64,000 nt of DNA from Linum tenue. Taxonomy: Eukaryota; Streptophyta; Magnoliopsida; Malpighiales; Linaceae. Positions 19,363 to 29,379 of the stretch are shown here, piece after piece. The translations under genes and the position numbers were made by a program. Under the pieces are notes generated by a model. It had not been told where the DNA came from and did not search any database. It saw only the letters and a list, made by a program, of their open reading frames with translations. Each line of letters starts with the position of its first letter. Within the stretch, counting starts at the first letter, position 1. The stretch is from NCBI GenBank assembly GCA_946122785.1, contig CAMGYJ010000002.1, positions 68,163,703-68,227,702 on the forward strand, read 5' to 3'.

Positions 19363-22300
19363 TTACACATGGGGAGGAGAGATTGCCACAATATGGCGCT
19401 CAAAAGTGACACCTTGCACATCATCCCGAAGCAACGGAGCAACACCATTGGGTGGTTCCGCCAACTCATGCAACCCGTAGGGATAGACGAGACTGTGCTT
19501 CGAGAGCCAGTCCGCGACTCTATTCCCTTCGCGGTATGTATGAGATAGGCTGACCAACCAATCCTGACTTAGCTTCCTGCGAATAAGGCTCAAAAGAGTA
19601 GCATAGGGGTGGATGGGATCATGCCTGTTCTGGATCAATTGGATGGCTAGCTGAGAGTCAGAAGCCACCCGCACCAAACGAAAACCAAGTCTCCAAGTTA
19701 ACTCGAGGCCATAGAAGATAGCCCATAATTCGGCTAAAGCTGCCGTAGCAGTACCCACGTTCGCTACGAAGCCTCCTTTCCAAATCCCCAAGCTGTCGCG
19801 GATGACACCTCCTGCACCGGCCGCTCCGGGGTTGCCATTGGAAGCCCCGTCGGTGTTCAGCATGACCCAACCCTCGGCAGGCGGATCCCAGCCGATGCAA
19901 GCGCTCACGCGCTCACCTTGCTGCTTCCTGAGATCAAAAACCAAACTCGGGGATTTCCAAGATTCATACCAAAGCTTACTCTTAACCAGGATAGAGTTCA
20001 TGAGGGTGGGTGCGGACAAGGCGGCCCCAACTCCTTTAAAAGCAGCAACCGTGCGGTTTTTCCAAATCAGCCAGATCGCCATACTGAAGAACGCCGACCA
20101 GCCAATACCTGATGCCATGGATTCTTTGCTCAAGATGCTGCTGTGCAGCCACTCATCCTGGTTAGCAGTGAAAAAAGCTTGCTGCCTTTCCTGCGGAACA
20201 GACCTGGTCCAAAAGTACCTCGCAGGAGCACAATCCCTCAATAAATGGAGGATTGATTCAATTTGCCCAGGGCACCGGAGGCAGCAAGGTGAGGCCGCAA
20301 TCTTCCTGTGAAATCTCAAATCATTGGTTACAATCCTCCCCTGCATGGTAAGCCAAACGAAACCTCTTACTCTCTCCGGCACCGTCAGCTTCCAGATAGC
20401 CTTCCAAACGTTATCCAAAGCTTGATCCCCTTGCTTAGTCAACAAGACATAGGCGGACTTCGTAGAAAATCTGCCATCAGCCGTCTCGGACCAGAACAAC
20501 GAATCATCTTCTTGGGATAGCTTGTCCACCGCCGTACTCAGGATTTTGTTACAGATATCCGGAGGCAGAAGGTCTTCAAAGAGCTCTGTACGCCAGGTGC
20601 CATCATCCTCAACGAAATCTGCCACCGTTGCTACCTCCATGCTCCCAGGAATAACTCCCGTGGCCTTCTCCTTGAGGGATCCCTGCAAAACCCACGGGTC
20701 CAACCAAAAATTAGTCCGCCTCCCATTCTTTATATTCCACGCACAACCCTTTTTAAAAAGATCAGCAGCTTTCAACAAGCTATTCCAGGTGAAGGAACTT
20801 CCCTGACACTTTCGGAATATGTCTAGTCCTTGCCGATGTCTTCCGTATTTGGAATGGAGGATGCGAGACCAGAGATTATCCTTCTCCTTGAGCAACCGCC
20901 AGCAGCCTTTAGCCAGCATTGCTATGTTTGCTTGTCTGGCCGGTCTTAAACCTACTCCCCCTTGCTCCTTAGGCGTGCACAAAGTGTCCCAAGCGACGAG
21001 GTGCATCCTAGCTTTCTCCTCCTCATCACCCCAAACAAAATCTCTGCTGATTTTGTCAATGCTCCTGCACACACCGCTCGGTATCAGCTCAGTATGCATA
21101 TTATACACAGGTAAAGAAGCAGTTACCGATTTAGCCACGGTGAGGCGAGCAGCAAAGGAGAGCCGTTTTGCTTTCCAAGGAGCCATCTTCTTCTGAATGC
21201 GAAGCAGAAGAGACTGGTAGCGTCCTTTGGTAACTCGCTCATGAATCGCCTGTATCCCAAGATATCTGCCAAGCGCTGCTTTGAGGGGAATCCCTGCGCA
21301 CGTGCTCAAGTCCTCTGCTCTCCTCCGCGAGATATTGGGCGAGACATAGAGGATCGACTTGTTGTAGTTCACCCGTTGACCCGAACTGAAGCAGAAGTCG
21401 GCCAAAATTTGCTTCACAACCCGGATTTGTCTCCTTCCAGCTTCTGCAAATAATAACAGATCATCTGCAAAGAAAAGATGCGTTAGTGGCGGACCTGAAC
21501 TAGTCAGCCTAATGGCTTTCCAACTTCCGCTAGAGAACGCCTCATCAATCTTATGAGATAATCTTTCCATACAAAGGACAAAAAGGTAAGGAGAGAGAGG
21601 GTCTCCCTGTCGCACTCCGCGGGTGGGTGTGATAGGTTGAGACAACTCGCCGTTCCATCTAATCCTCATGCTGTTATGCTCAACGCAGTACATAATGCAG
21701 CTGATCCAGGTACTGGGGAGCCCCACTTCCATAAGCGTGTCCCTCAGGAAGTCCCATCTAAGCATATCATACGCCTTCTCCAGATCAATCTTGAATACCA
21801 GACCGCCCTTCTTCCCTTTTCTTTTCCGAAGGGAATGTAAGACCTCTTGGACCACAATGATGTTGTCGGTTGTCTGCCTACCAGGGATAAAACTACTCTG
21901 GCGTGGCGAGATCAGCTTCCTCATCAATGGTTTCAGTCTACTGGTCATGGCCTTCGTAATGCTCTTGAGGCAGACATTGTTGAGGGATATGGGTCTGAGC
22001 TGAGTGACCCGCTCCGGGGAATCAATCTTCGGAATGAGTACCAGAGTGGACTCCGTTACTGCTTCAGGCAGCACGCTATTCTGGAAGAAAGATATAGCCA
22101 GGTCAGCTAACGATCGCCCAATCACCTGCCAGAACCGCTGATAGAAGGCCGCATGAAAACCGTCTGGTCCTGGTGCCTGAAAAGGCTTCATATCAAAAAT
22201 GGCCTTCTGGATATCCATGGAATTAAAGGGTCTGAGCAAAGCTGCTGCTTCTTCCTGATTTAATCTGGGAAAGGCCTGCTTGGGCATCCTGTCCTCATAC

Positions 22301-23628
22301 AGAGTGTTCTCCTGCAAAAAAATATTAGTGAAAAAATCGAACACCAGCTTAGCCAGAGCTTGAGGATCCGACACCCAGTCCCCATTCTCATCCTGAAGAG
22401 TATCAATCTTGTTATATCGCCTCCTCATGTTGACCTGTTGATGGAAGTAAGCCGTATTCCTCTCGCCGAACTTTACCCAGTTATCCCTAGATCGCTGATA
22501 CCAGATGAGCTCTTCTTGTTCCAGAACCTTATCTAACTCCATCTCTAGCCTGCCATGGAGCTTGACAAGACCGGGATTGAAACCAGAAGCCAGCCTGTTC
22601 TCGATACCCTTCAGGCGAGCCAGCAGTCTGATTTTCTTCTGCTTCACATTCCCGAACACCTCCTTGTTCCACTCCATAAGCTTTTTAGAGAGATCAACCA
22701 AGGAGTCTTGAAAGGGCGAGAGTTGATTCCAGTTCCCCGAAACAGCCTCCTGCAGACTTTCACTAGTGAACCAAGCGGCTTCGAACTTAAAGGACTGAGG
22801 TCGGGGTTGCTGGTTCTGCTGAAGAAAGATGACCGTCAGGATCGGGTTATGATCCGACTGAAGCCGAGGGAGGTGAGAGACCGAAGTGTTGGGGAAAACA
22901 GAGTTCCACCTCAGATTGCAGAGACTCCTGTCTAACCTGCTGGCTTTGAAAGTGTTGTTCTGATCACCCCTGCACCAGGTGAATCTTGGTCCAGAGAAGC
23001 CGAGATCAACCAGTTCCGCGAGCTGCATCATGTTGGTAAAGAAAAAGCAGCGCCTCAACGTATCACTCTTCGGGGGACCCGACTTCTCCTCAGGAGAACT
23101 AATGGCGTTAAAATCACCAGTGAGGAGCCACGGAAGATTGATACATTTGCTTTGAGAGATGAGACTGCTCCAAAGTTTTCTCTGCTCGCTCTGCCGGGGA
23201 GATGCGTAAACCGCCGTTAACATCCAGTTTATTCCGTTCGCATTAGTTATCTTCAAGGATATATGCTGCGTGCAAGCTGAGAACGGTTGTACCGAGAAGA
23301 CTCCTGCGTCCCAGAACACCCACACTCCGCCCATTCTCCCATCGGCCTCCACTCGGAAAGAGTTAGAATAACCCAGCTTATCGCAAACCTTGTTCGCCGC
23401 ATCCCCACTAATTTGCGGTTCCTGCAGAACAACAAAATCAGGACGGTGAGTCTGAATTGCCAGTTTGAGAGCCCGGGCAAAAGCTTTGCTCCCAGCCCCC
23501 CCAACATTCCATGAAAAAATTTTGATATTGGACATCGACATTAAAGGAAAATTCAAAAGAGGGGAAGAAGAGGATCCGTAGCACCGCGGATTCAAGGAGC
23601 AATTAGGCAGAAGTGGTCGCGCCCCCAT
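19363..23628 (-). CDS. LINE ORF2, endonuclease, reverse transcriptase and RNase H
   Basis: The frame has 1421 codons without a stop. The N-terminal AP-type endonuclease shows SWNVGGAGS, LQEPQ, TGDFNAI and SDHNPI. The reverse transcriptase has GPDGFHAAFYQ, KIDLEKAYDML, GVRQGDPLSPYLF and the catalytic FADD near residue 715. A zf-RVT segment follows (C-x2-C...H...C), then an RNase H domain near 1250-1385 (NTDGASNGNPG, AELWAI, SDSQLA, REGNRVADWLSK). A Met at the MSMSN position may be the true start, since upstream residues lack conservation cues. All catalytic motifs are present, so it is probably competent for retrotransposition. Confidence 0.92.
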   Translation of the reverse strand: MGARPLLPNCSLNPRCYGSSSSPLLNFPLMSMSNIKIFSWNVGGAGSKAFARALKLAIQTHRPDFVVLQEPQISGDAANKVCDKLGYSNSFRVEADGRMGGVWVFWDAGVFSVQPFSACTQHISLKITNANGINWMLTAVYASPRQSEQRKLWSSLISQSKCINLPWLLTGDFNAISSPEEKSGPPKSDTLRRCFFFTNMMQLAELVDLGFSGPRFTWCRGDQNNTFKASRLDRSLCNLRWNSVFPNTSVSHLPRLQSDHNPILTVIFLQQNQQPRPQSFKFEAAWFTSESLQEAVSGNWNQLSPFQDSLVDLSKKLMEWNKEVFGNVKQKKIRLLARLKGIENRLASGFNPGLVKLHGRLEMELDKVLEQEELIWYQRSRDNWVKFGERNTAYFHQQVNMRRRYNKIDTLQDENGDWVSDPQALAKLVFDFFTNIFLQENTLYEDRMPKQAFPRLNQEEAAALLRPFNSMDIQKAIFDMKPFQAPGPDGFHAAFYQRFWQVIGRSLADLAISFFQNSVLPEAVTESTLVLIPKIDSPERVTQLRPISLNNVCLKSITKAMTSRLKPLMRKLISPRQSSFIPGRQTTDNIIVVQEVLHSLRKRKGKKGGLVFKIDLEKAYDMLRWDFLRDTLMEVGLPSTWISCIMYCVEHNSMRIRWNGELSQPITPTRGVRQGDPLSPYLFVLCMERLSHKIDEAFSSGSWKAIRLTSSGPPLTHLFFADDLLLFAEAGRRQIRVVKQILADFCFSSGQRVNYNKSILYVSPNISRRRAEDLSTCAGIPLKAALGRYLGIQAIHERVTKGRYQSLLLRIQKKMAPWKAKRLSFAARLTVAKSVTASLPVYNMHTELIPSGVCRSIDKISRDFVWGDEEEKARMHLVAWDTLCTPKEQGGVGLRPARQANIAMLAKGCWRLLKEKDNLWSRILHSKYGRHRQGLDIFRKCQGSSFTWNSLLKAADLFKKGCAWNIKNGRRTNFWLDPWVLQGSLKEKATGVIPGSMEVATVADFVEDDGTWRTELFEDLLPPDICNKILSTAVDKLSQEDDSLFWSETADGRFSTKSAYVLLTKQGDQALDNVWKAIWKLTVPERVRGFVWLTMQGRIVTNDLRFHRKIAASPCCLRCPGQIESILHLLRDCAPARYFWTRSVPQERQQAFFTANQDEWLHSSILSKESMASGIGWSAFFSMAIWLIWKNRTVAAFKGVGAALSAPTLMNSILVKSKLWYESWKSPSLVFDLRKQQGERVSACIGWDPPAEGWVMLNTDGASNGNPGAAGAGGVIRDSLGIWKGGFVANVGTATAALAELWAIFYGLELTWRLGFRLVRVASDSQLAIQLIQNRHDPIHPYATLLSLIRRKLSQDWLVSLSHTYREGNRVADWLSKHSLVYPYGLHELAEPPNGVAPLLRDDVQGVTFERHIVAISPPHV

Positions 23629-25543
23629 CCAGGCTGCTGGTCGATGTGCAGAAGCCTACTGGTCCCTCTGAATCTTTCTCCTCTGCTCCGCCTGAAGATC
23701 GACGAGCGGCCTCGGTCCAGGCTGTAATCTCTTGTAAGGTGAGGGAGGCGATACGAGCCTTGGACTTCGGTTTCCTTTCTTTGATCGGTGACCAAATTTG
23801 TAATGGCTTTAGTTGATTAAGCCTCGCCGGCGATTTCTTGGCTTGGGGTTTCTTATTCTTGCTTCTCTTCGTACGCGCAGCCACCGAAGGGGAGGAGATA
23901 GGAGATTGCAGGCTGTCATGCTGGGGAGCTCGCTGATGTTCCAAAATCTGCATCACCGTGCCATTTTTCCCAATCTCAGTGCGGAAATTGGGCTGTTGAG
24001 GAATTCGGGCCTCGACACCATCTTGGGCCGCCATAGTAACTGAAACAGAGGGAGACTCCAAGGCCTTTTCCGAGTTGGCCTGTTCGGATGCTACGTTGTT
24101 GGAGGATGAGGCTACGTTGGAGCTTTTGGGCCTGATCGGGCCCTTATTGTTTGGATTCAGGTGACCTGGCCCTGGCCCCAGAAGCCCATTCCCTTGCACC
24201 TCGTTCACAACCGCCACTTTTTCTTTTCCTTTTTTGCTTGCCTCGCCGCCCGTCTTCCCTTTCCTTTCCTGATTAGAGACCCGTTGCTGCAGAGGGGCGT
24301 TGGGGCTCGCCATGGATGGTCCAGCCTGTAGAGATTCCTTAATGATCGCCCCACCTTTCCCCGATTTGTTTGTCGATCCGGAGATCTGATTGCTCGTTTC
24401 ATTCACCGACTTTCCTTTTCGTGGAGCCTCCCTAGGATTGCGCCGACTCTTCCGCGTGACCATCATCCAAGGACCAAAGCCTGGGTTGGCATCGATCGGC
24501 TCCGCCGACAGAGACTCCGGCGGTAGATTCCCGGTGACCGCCGCTGGAACAGTTAGAGTCGGCAGATTGTTCAGCGGGCAGCCTGCTGCAGAGTGACCGA
24601 TCTTACCACACTTGAAGCAGATCTCAGGAAGATTCTCGTATTCCACCTTCTGCCATTCATCATCTAGCCAAATCCTGGGAACAAGATGCCTTGACAGATC
24701 CACTTCGACAGCCAAACGAGCAAATTTCGCCCGCTGTTGGGTCAGGGTGTGATAGTCCAATTTGATTGTTCTTCCTATGAGATTCCCAAGGGTGTTCAAC
24801 ACTTCTTTGTGGTAGAAGTGTATTTTTAGAGCTGGGAGTTGCACCCAGACGATCATCGTCTTGGGAAGAGGGTCCGAAGCTTTGAACTTGGGAGTCCACT
24901 GCTGAACCACCAGGTAGTGGTCATGAATAACCCAGGGTCCGTCTGTCAGAGCGCGAAAATAATCTTGTTCGTTATCAAGCTTCACTAAGAAACAATCATG
25001 ATCAAGGTCTTTGACCTCCATAGCACCGCACGGACGCCACAGCCCTTTCAGCCGATTGCACATGGTGACAAAGCCAATTCTTAACCCGAGCAGACGAACA
25101 ACCAAGGTTTTTTGCCATGGTGCACAGATCTTGGCCTTGAATTGAGGTGACACTCTCAGCGCCGGTTCTCCATTGTGTTCCTCTGTCACCAAGTCATGTT
25201 CACCTACCGGAGTCCATTGGATTAACTGGTTCGGAGATGGGGCTCTAGAGGCCGGTCCCGTCAGCGCTCTAGCATACGAGCCTGGATTCGTGGCAGATAC
25301 CACTTCTTCGGACTGACCCTTTCGCTCTCCTACTTCCTTGGACTGCATCCCCTGTTGAGACAAAGACACAGGCAAAGGGGAAGAGTCAATTACCATCTCA
25401 GAGGAGGGGATGGCAGGAGCCATCGGGATGGTTAAACTAAATGGAGCAGAAGAAAATGAGGGATCGGGTTGGTCCGGCGGCCGATCAGAGGGCAGTAACG
25501 CCGGAGCCGAGGAGCAGCTTCCGTCACAGTCAGTCGAGAGCAT
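23603..25543 (-). CDS. LINE ORF1, DUF4283 and zinc-knuckle protein
   Basis: This nucleic-acid-binding chaperone-type protein of plant L1 elements has 646 codons. A Ser/Pro-rich N-terminus is followed by a DUF4283-type domain (about residues 135-260: VVRLLGLRIGF, LVKLDNEQDYFRAL, GPWVIHDHYLVVQQW). A CCHC knuckle C-x2-C-x4-H-x4-C (CFKCGKIGHSAAGC) lies near residue 304. A long basic, Ser/Lys-rich tail follows. Its end overlaps the start of ORF2 by 26 bases in a different frame, so ORF2 translation probably depends on reinitiation. Confidence 0.9.
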   Translation of the reverse strand: MLSTDCDGSCSSAPALLPSDRPPDQPDPSFSSAPFSLTIPMAPAIPSSEMVIDSSPLPVSLSQQGMQSKEVGERKGQSEEVVSATNPGSYARALTGPASRAPSPNQLIQWTPVGEHDLVTEEHNGEPALRVSPQFKAKICAPWQKTLVVRLLGLRIGFVTMCNRLKGLWRPCGAMEVKDLDHDCFLVKLDNEQDYFRALTDGPWVIHDHYLVVQQWTPKFKASDPLPKTMIVWVQLPALKIHFYHKEVLNTLGNLIGRTIKLDYHTLTQQRAKFARLAVEVDLSRHLVPRIWLDDEWQKVEYENLPEICFKCGKIGHSAAGCPLNNLPTLTVPAAVTGNLPPESLSAEPIDANPGFGPWMMVTRKSRRNPREAPRKGKSVNETSNQISGSTNKSGKGGAIIKESLQAGPSMASPNAPLQQRVSNQERKGKTGGEASKKGKEKVAVVNEVQGNGLLGPGPGHLNPNNKGPIRPKSSNVASSSNNVASEQANSEKALESPSVSVTMAAQDGVEARIPQQPNFRTEIGKNGTVMQILEHQRAPQHDSLQSPISSPSVAARTKRSKNKKPQAKKSPARLNQLKPLQIWSPIKERKPKSKARIASLTLQEITAWTEAARRSSGGAEEKDSEGPVGFCTSTSSLDGGATTSA

Positions 25544-25629
25544 TTCAGCAGTTCAGGCAGCCTCATTATATCATGTAATTGTTTTACCTAAAAGCTAAAA
25601 CTCCAACCAAATGCCCATTAATTAATAGT

Positions 25630-26612
25630 TTTTTTAAACAAAAGATAATCATATTGATTGATTGAGAGATCAAAATTACACCCTGAAACCAACTCAAGAC
25701 TGAATATCATACAATCGACACGAAGTCAGAGGCAAAGAAAGGGCCTTCCGAGCCACGAGAAAGGGCTACCCTATTGCTAATCTTACCTACAAATCGAACA
25801 TGAAAACCACTATTCAGAGTCGCCATACGCAGAATTTTTTCGATATGGCCCCAACACGGTTGTCTCACGCATCCTTGGAATTAATCTTGTCAATTAGCAC
25901 CTTAGCATAACCTTCAAATCGAACTTGATCAAGGCCAAGGTCCTCACGACCAGTGCAGCCTTTATACAGCGGGTCCGGGCATGGATAAATGTCGTGCAGA
26001 ATGCCTTGGACAAAGACAGGTTAATCCATCAACCTAGTCTGCCCACAAGAACGGAGGTGGAGATCTCTTGGAAGCCGCCACCTCCCGAGTGGGTCACTCT
26101 CAACTCTGACGGCTCAGTTCACACTAATTCAGGTCACGCTGCTGCGGGTGGCCTAATTCGGGATCACACAGGACGTTGCCTGGCAGCGTACGCGATTAAC
26201 CTGGGGAATTGCTCTATTACCCGGGCTGAGTTGAGAGGTGTTGTAGAAGGGCTGCAGCTGGCTTGGGACACTGGTTTCAGACGTGTCAGAGTGGAGCTTG
26301 ATTCTCTCTGTGTAGTTCAACTCCTTGGGAATTTGGACGAGCCAGATCATCAGCAGGCAGCCATTATCCAGAGATTCAAAGAGCTGCTCACTCATCAATG
26401 GGAAGTTGTTGTTTCCCACATTTTTAGAGAAGGAAATAAATGTGCCGATCACCTAGCTAGTCGTGGGCATTTGTTGCCCCTTGGTTATCATTCCATCCCC
26501 TATTCTGACCCCACTCTGTGTATTTTTCATTATGTACGATTGTCAGGGGCTCTCTGAACCCCGTTTGGTTTTGAATGAAGGCTGAGATGCACTGCATCCA
26601 TTTATTAAAAAA
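25630..26612 (+). pseudogene. 5'-truncated LINE 3' end (RNase H) next to a second LINE scrap
   Basis: On the plus strand 25925-26557 is an open frame with a complete RNase H domain: TLNSDGSVHTNSG, AELRGVVEGLQLAW, ELDSLCVVQLL and REGNKCADHLAS. It is followed by an AT-rich tail ending in an A-run near 26604-26612, which is the 3' end of an L1-type element that lost everything upstream. The stretch 25635-25930, read on the minus strand, resembles the decayed end of another RNase H region (FVGKISNRVALS). The two scraps therefore seem to lie in opposite orientation, head to head. The second assignment is weak. Confidence 0.65.
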
Positions 26613-28300
26613 AATATTACTGGTTGCAACAATATTACTGTGACTAAAAATTAATTTCGATCAAGCAGCATAGTGAAACAAGACTCGGTCACTGGACTTC
26701 TTGGCCCATATGAGTTTAGTTTCTCAAACGGCCCAACTGGGCTGGGCTCCCCTATCTGACATCATGGTAACATTGTGGGATGACGTGTATATCTCTATGC
26801 AACTGTCATTAATTAACTCAGCAGTAGCACTCACTATAAAGTCTAAAGTAGAAGTTACTAGTAAAATATATTTGTAGTGAGTGATATCACATATCAGTTG
26901 TAAACTTGTAATAAATTATTATAAACTACGTAAGGTAAATTGGTTACACTTTGATGGTGCAACATAAAAGTGTTGACCCATATGAGCTGCTTCTTCAACT
27001 GGGCAAACTTCTTTTTGTTTTTTCTCTCTTTCGCAAAACAAGATATATCGTTATATAAACTTGAATTTGACCAAATTATATTGGTCCATATACAGACTCG
27101 GATGCGTTTATTTTCGTGCAAAAAAAAAATTCTTCCTAATTCAAAAGTTTCTGTAGCCAAGCCGCGTAGGGTACAGCCGGTCAAACTCAAAACTCAAAAG
27201 GATGGGTTTCATATATTAGTAGTCACTAAACTTCAACAATACTAGCACATAGGTCATTGAACTTTCCTTTCAATGATTTTGTCACTCAAGTATAGACTAA
27301 CGTAATTGTCACTTTCTTCACCTAGATCAAGTTTTTGGTCTCGATCATCTAGTTGGTTTCAATAATTTGAGTTGTTGGTAGAAATTTGACTTTAATGTCA
27401 TTCATTTACGCACCTCCACAAGCTAAAGGCAAGCGCATTGGTAAAGGCAGGATTTTAACCTTTGTCATTGAACATAGGTAAATTTTGGTAAAAATATTAT
27501 GTTTGCGAGAGATTGAACTCACAATTTTAAGGTGACATAATGTTATCTTGTCACTAGAAAAAACTCAATTCTTGTTATATATGTTAAATACTAATTTTTT
27601 ATATATATATATATATATTTTGAAAAAAGTGATATACCTAATTTCATGTCATGTTTTGCCATTGGGCAAGCGGACTTGATCCTTGCATAGACTCTTCATC
27701 GTACCTTTACAATTTGTGCATCAATTAACATTTGCGTTATTAAGACTCGACAACCGAAGGTTCCAATATCATGTAAAAAATAAACTAATGCTACTTGATA
27801 CTTAAATTATTCATTTAGCCAAATTACTAAAAACTAGGCAAGAAAGTAACTAAAAATGTATAGCTCATTATGGTTTGAAATAATATCAACAAAAACTCTT
27901 TTCATATTAATTTGTGTGATTTAACACAAATTAGACTATGCCGTTAGATTATTTGGATGAACATTTTGAAACAAAATGAACCCGGGCCTTTTTTATACCA
28001 AGATATTGTCCATTTTGAACCTACATCCTTACAAATTTTGCCTTGAGATAGCATATCAAGGTGACTTCTAATAAGGTCACTCATTCTTGTATTGCTCCAT
28101 CATGAGCATATTTAACTTTGGTTCTCACAAGAACTTATTTATTTCACCTCAAAACGCATCTTGTCAGTTACAGTTGGTTTCTTACTTATTAACCATGCAA
28201 CTCTTTCGTACTTTGTCGATGTGGGATTCGTCTAAACTATTACAATAACTATCTTATTAGCCAGTCCAAACTTTAATGGCATATCCGTAACGCTTTAAAC
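26613..28300. other. Intergenic AT-rich region, no gene seen
   Basis: I find no supportable coding sequence. It contains an (AT)n run at about 27600-27618 and fragments typical of old plant repeats. Open frames are short and lack domain features. Confidence 0.5.
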
Positions 28301-29379
28301 ATCGAGGACCGATTTGTTGGTCGTTAGAAATAGTTGCCGATCTGGTTCACAAAGTTTAACGACGACTACCCTCGAGAAAAGATCCAAAGAGCGGCATAAC
28401 GATCCACACCCCAAAAGAACAGGAGGAAGAAATTCTTCTATCAGACAAAAAGAAAAAGGAAAAGGGCTACAAAAATCAGAAAACAAACCATTTTTGGGTG
28501 GGCAGAAGGAAGCAGCGACCCGGGCAGCCACCAGTGTTCTTCTTCTTCCTTCTTCTTCTCTTTTCCCCCGATCCCCGAATTTCTCTCTCTCTCTCTCTCT
28601 GCCTGCGCAGCAACTAAACTGAAATAAGTAACATCTTTGAAGAATTTAAGGAAATTGTTCGTTCCCATCAGAAGCCAACGAAAAGTGACACCAAAGGTGA
28701 GAGCTTTTCTTTATTCTGTTTATCTCAGTTCTTCCTTCCATCCAGCTTTCAGTTTTCTATATTTGATCTGTTACTTCGTACTCTCCGTACACACCCTCTT
28801 CTTCCCTCCCTCTCTCTCTCTCTATATGATTGACCGACCCACTTTGCTCAATTCTCTTCTTTCAATCTCAGCATCAAGTGCTTCAACTAGGAAAGAATAC
28901 CCTTTTCAATTCCAGATCTTCATTTGGTAAAATTAAGAATTTCTGCTGCTTGTTTGTTTGGTCTCCTTAGTTTTGCTTCTGCATTTGTTTACCCATCTTG
29001 ATCTATTGAATAGTTAGGAACTGGAATACTAACAAAGTTTTTATCTTTGATTTGGAGCTGCTACTGGGCTACCCTGCTTTTTTGAAACTGCTTCAAGTTC
29101 TCTGTGTTTCTCTGTTTTTCTCCAAGTTTTGATCGAATTTATCTGTTCTTGAGCGAAAATTATAAATATAATAATATATGGAAGTTCCTTCTTCCCCCCT
29201 TTTTGTTGCTTTTTCCAGACTAGGTTCCTCTCTAATTTGGCTTGCAATCTGAGTGAAATCGGGATTGAGCTTCAAACTAAAGCCGGTTTTATGTAGAGGA
29301 ATCCTGCACAGCGGGAATTTGCTAAAACCCTAATTCTCTAGTAAGTCATTTGGTGAGCTGTGAGAAAATTTTCTGGCCA
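28301..29379 (+). promoter_or_regulatory. Probable promoter and 5' leader (with intron) of the EXO70 gene
   Basis: CT-rich microsatellites occur at about 28580-28598 and 28807-28823, a common feature of plant 5' UTRs. A good donor (AAAG|GTGAG near 28697) and several downstream T-rich acceptor contexts suggest a 5' UTR intron ending shortly before the start codon. The exact transcription start and acceptor cannot be fixed without RNA data. Confidence 0.4.

Larger units (their letters stand above)
19310..25572 (-). mobile_element. Full-length L1-type LINE, 6.3 kb
   Basis: The element is flanked by the 17-bp direct repeat ATGTAATTGTTTTACCT (19293-19309 and 25573-25589), a target-primed reverse transcription signature. 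The 3' end (left) has an A-tail, seen as a T-run at 19309-19318 on the plus strand. ORF1 (25543-23603) and ORF2 (23628-19363) are both uninterrupted and overlap by 26 bp. The 5' leader between the target duplication and the ORF1 start is only about 30 bp, so the copy may lack part of its 5' UTR while keeping all coding sequence. Intact ORFs and a perfect duplication indicate a recent insertion. Confidence 0.92.

Noticed and set aside
27590..27625. (AT)n run considered as an origin or regulatory site
   Set aside because: It is a plain microsatellite with no supporting context.
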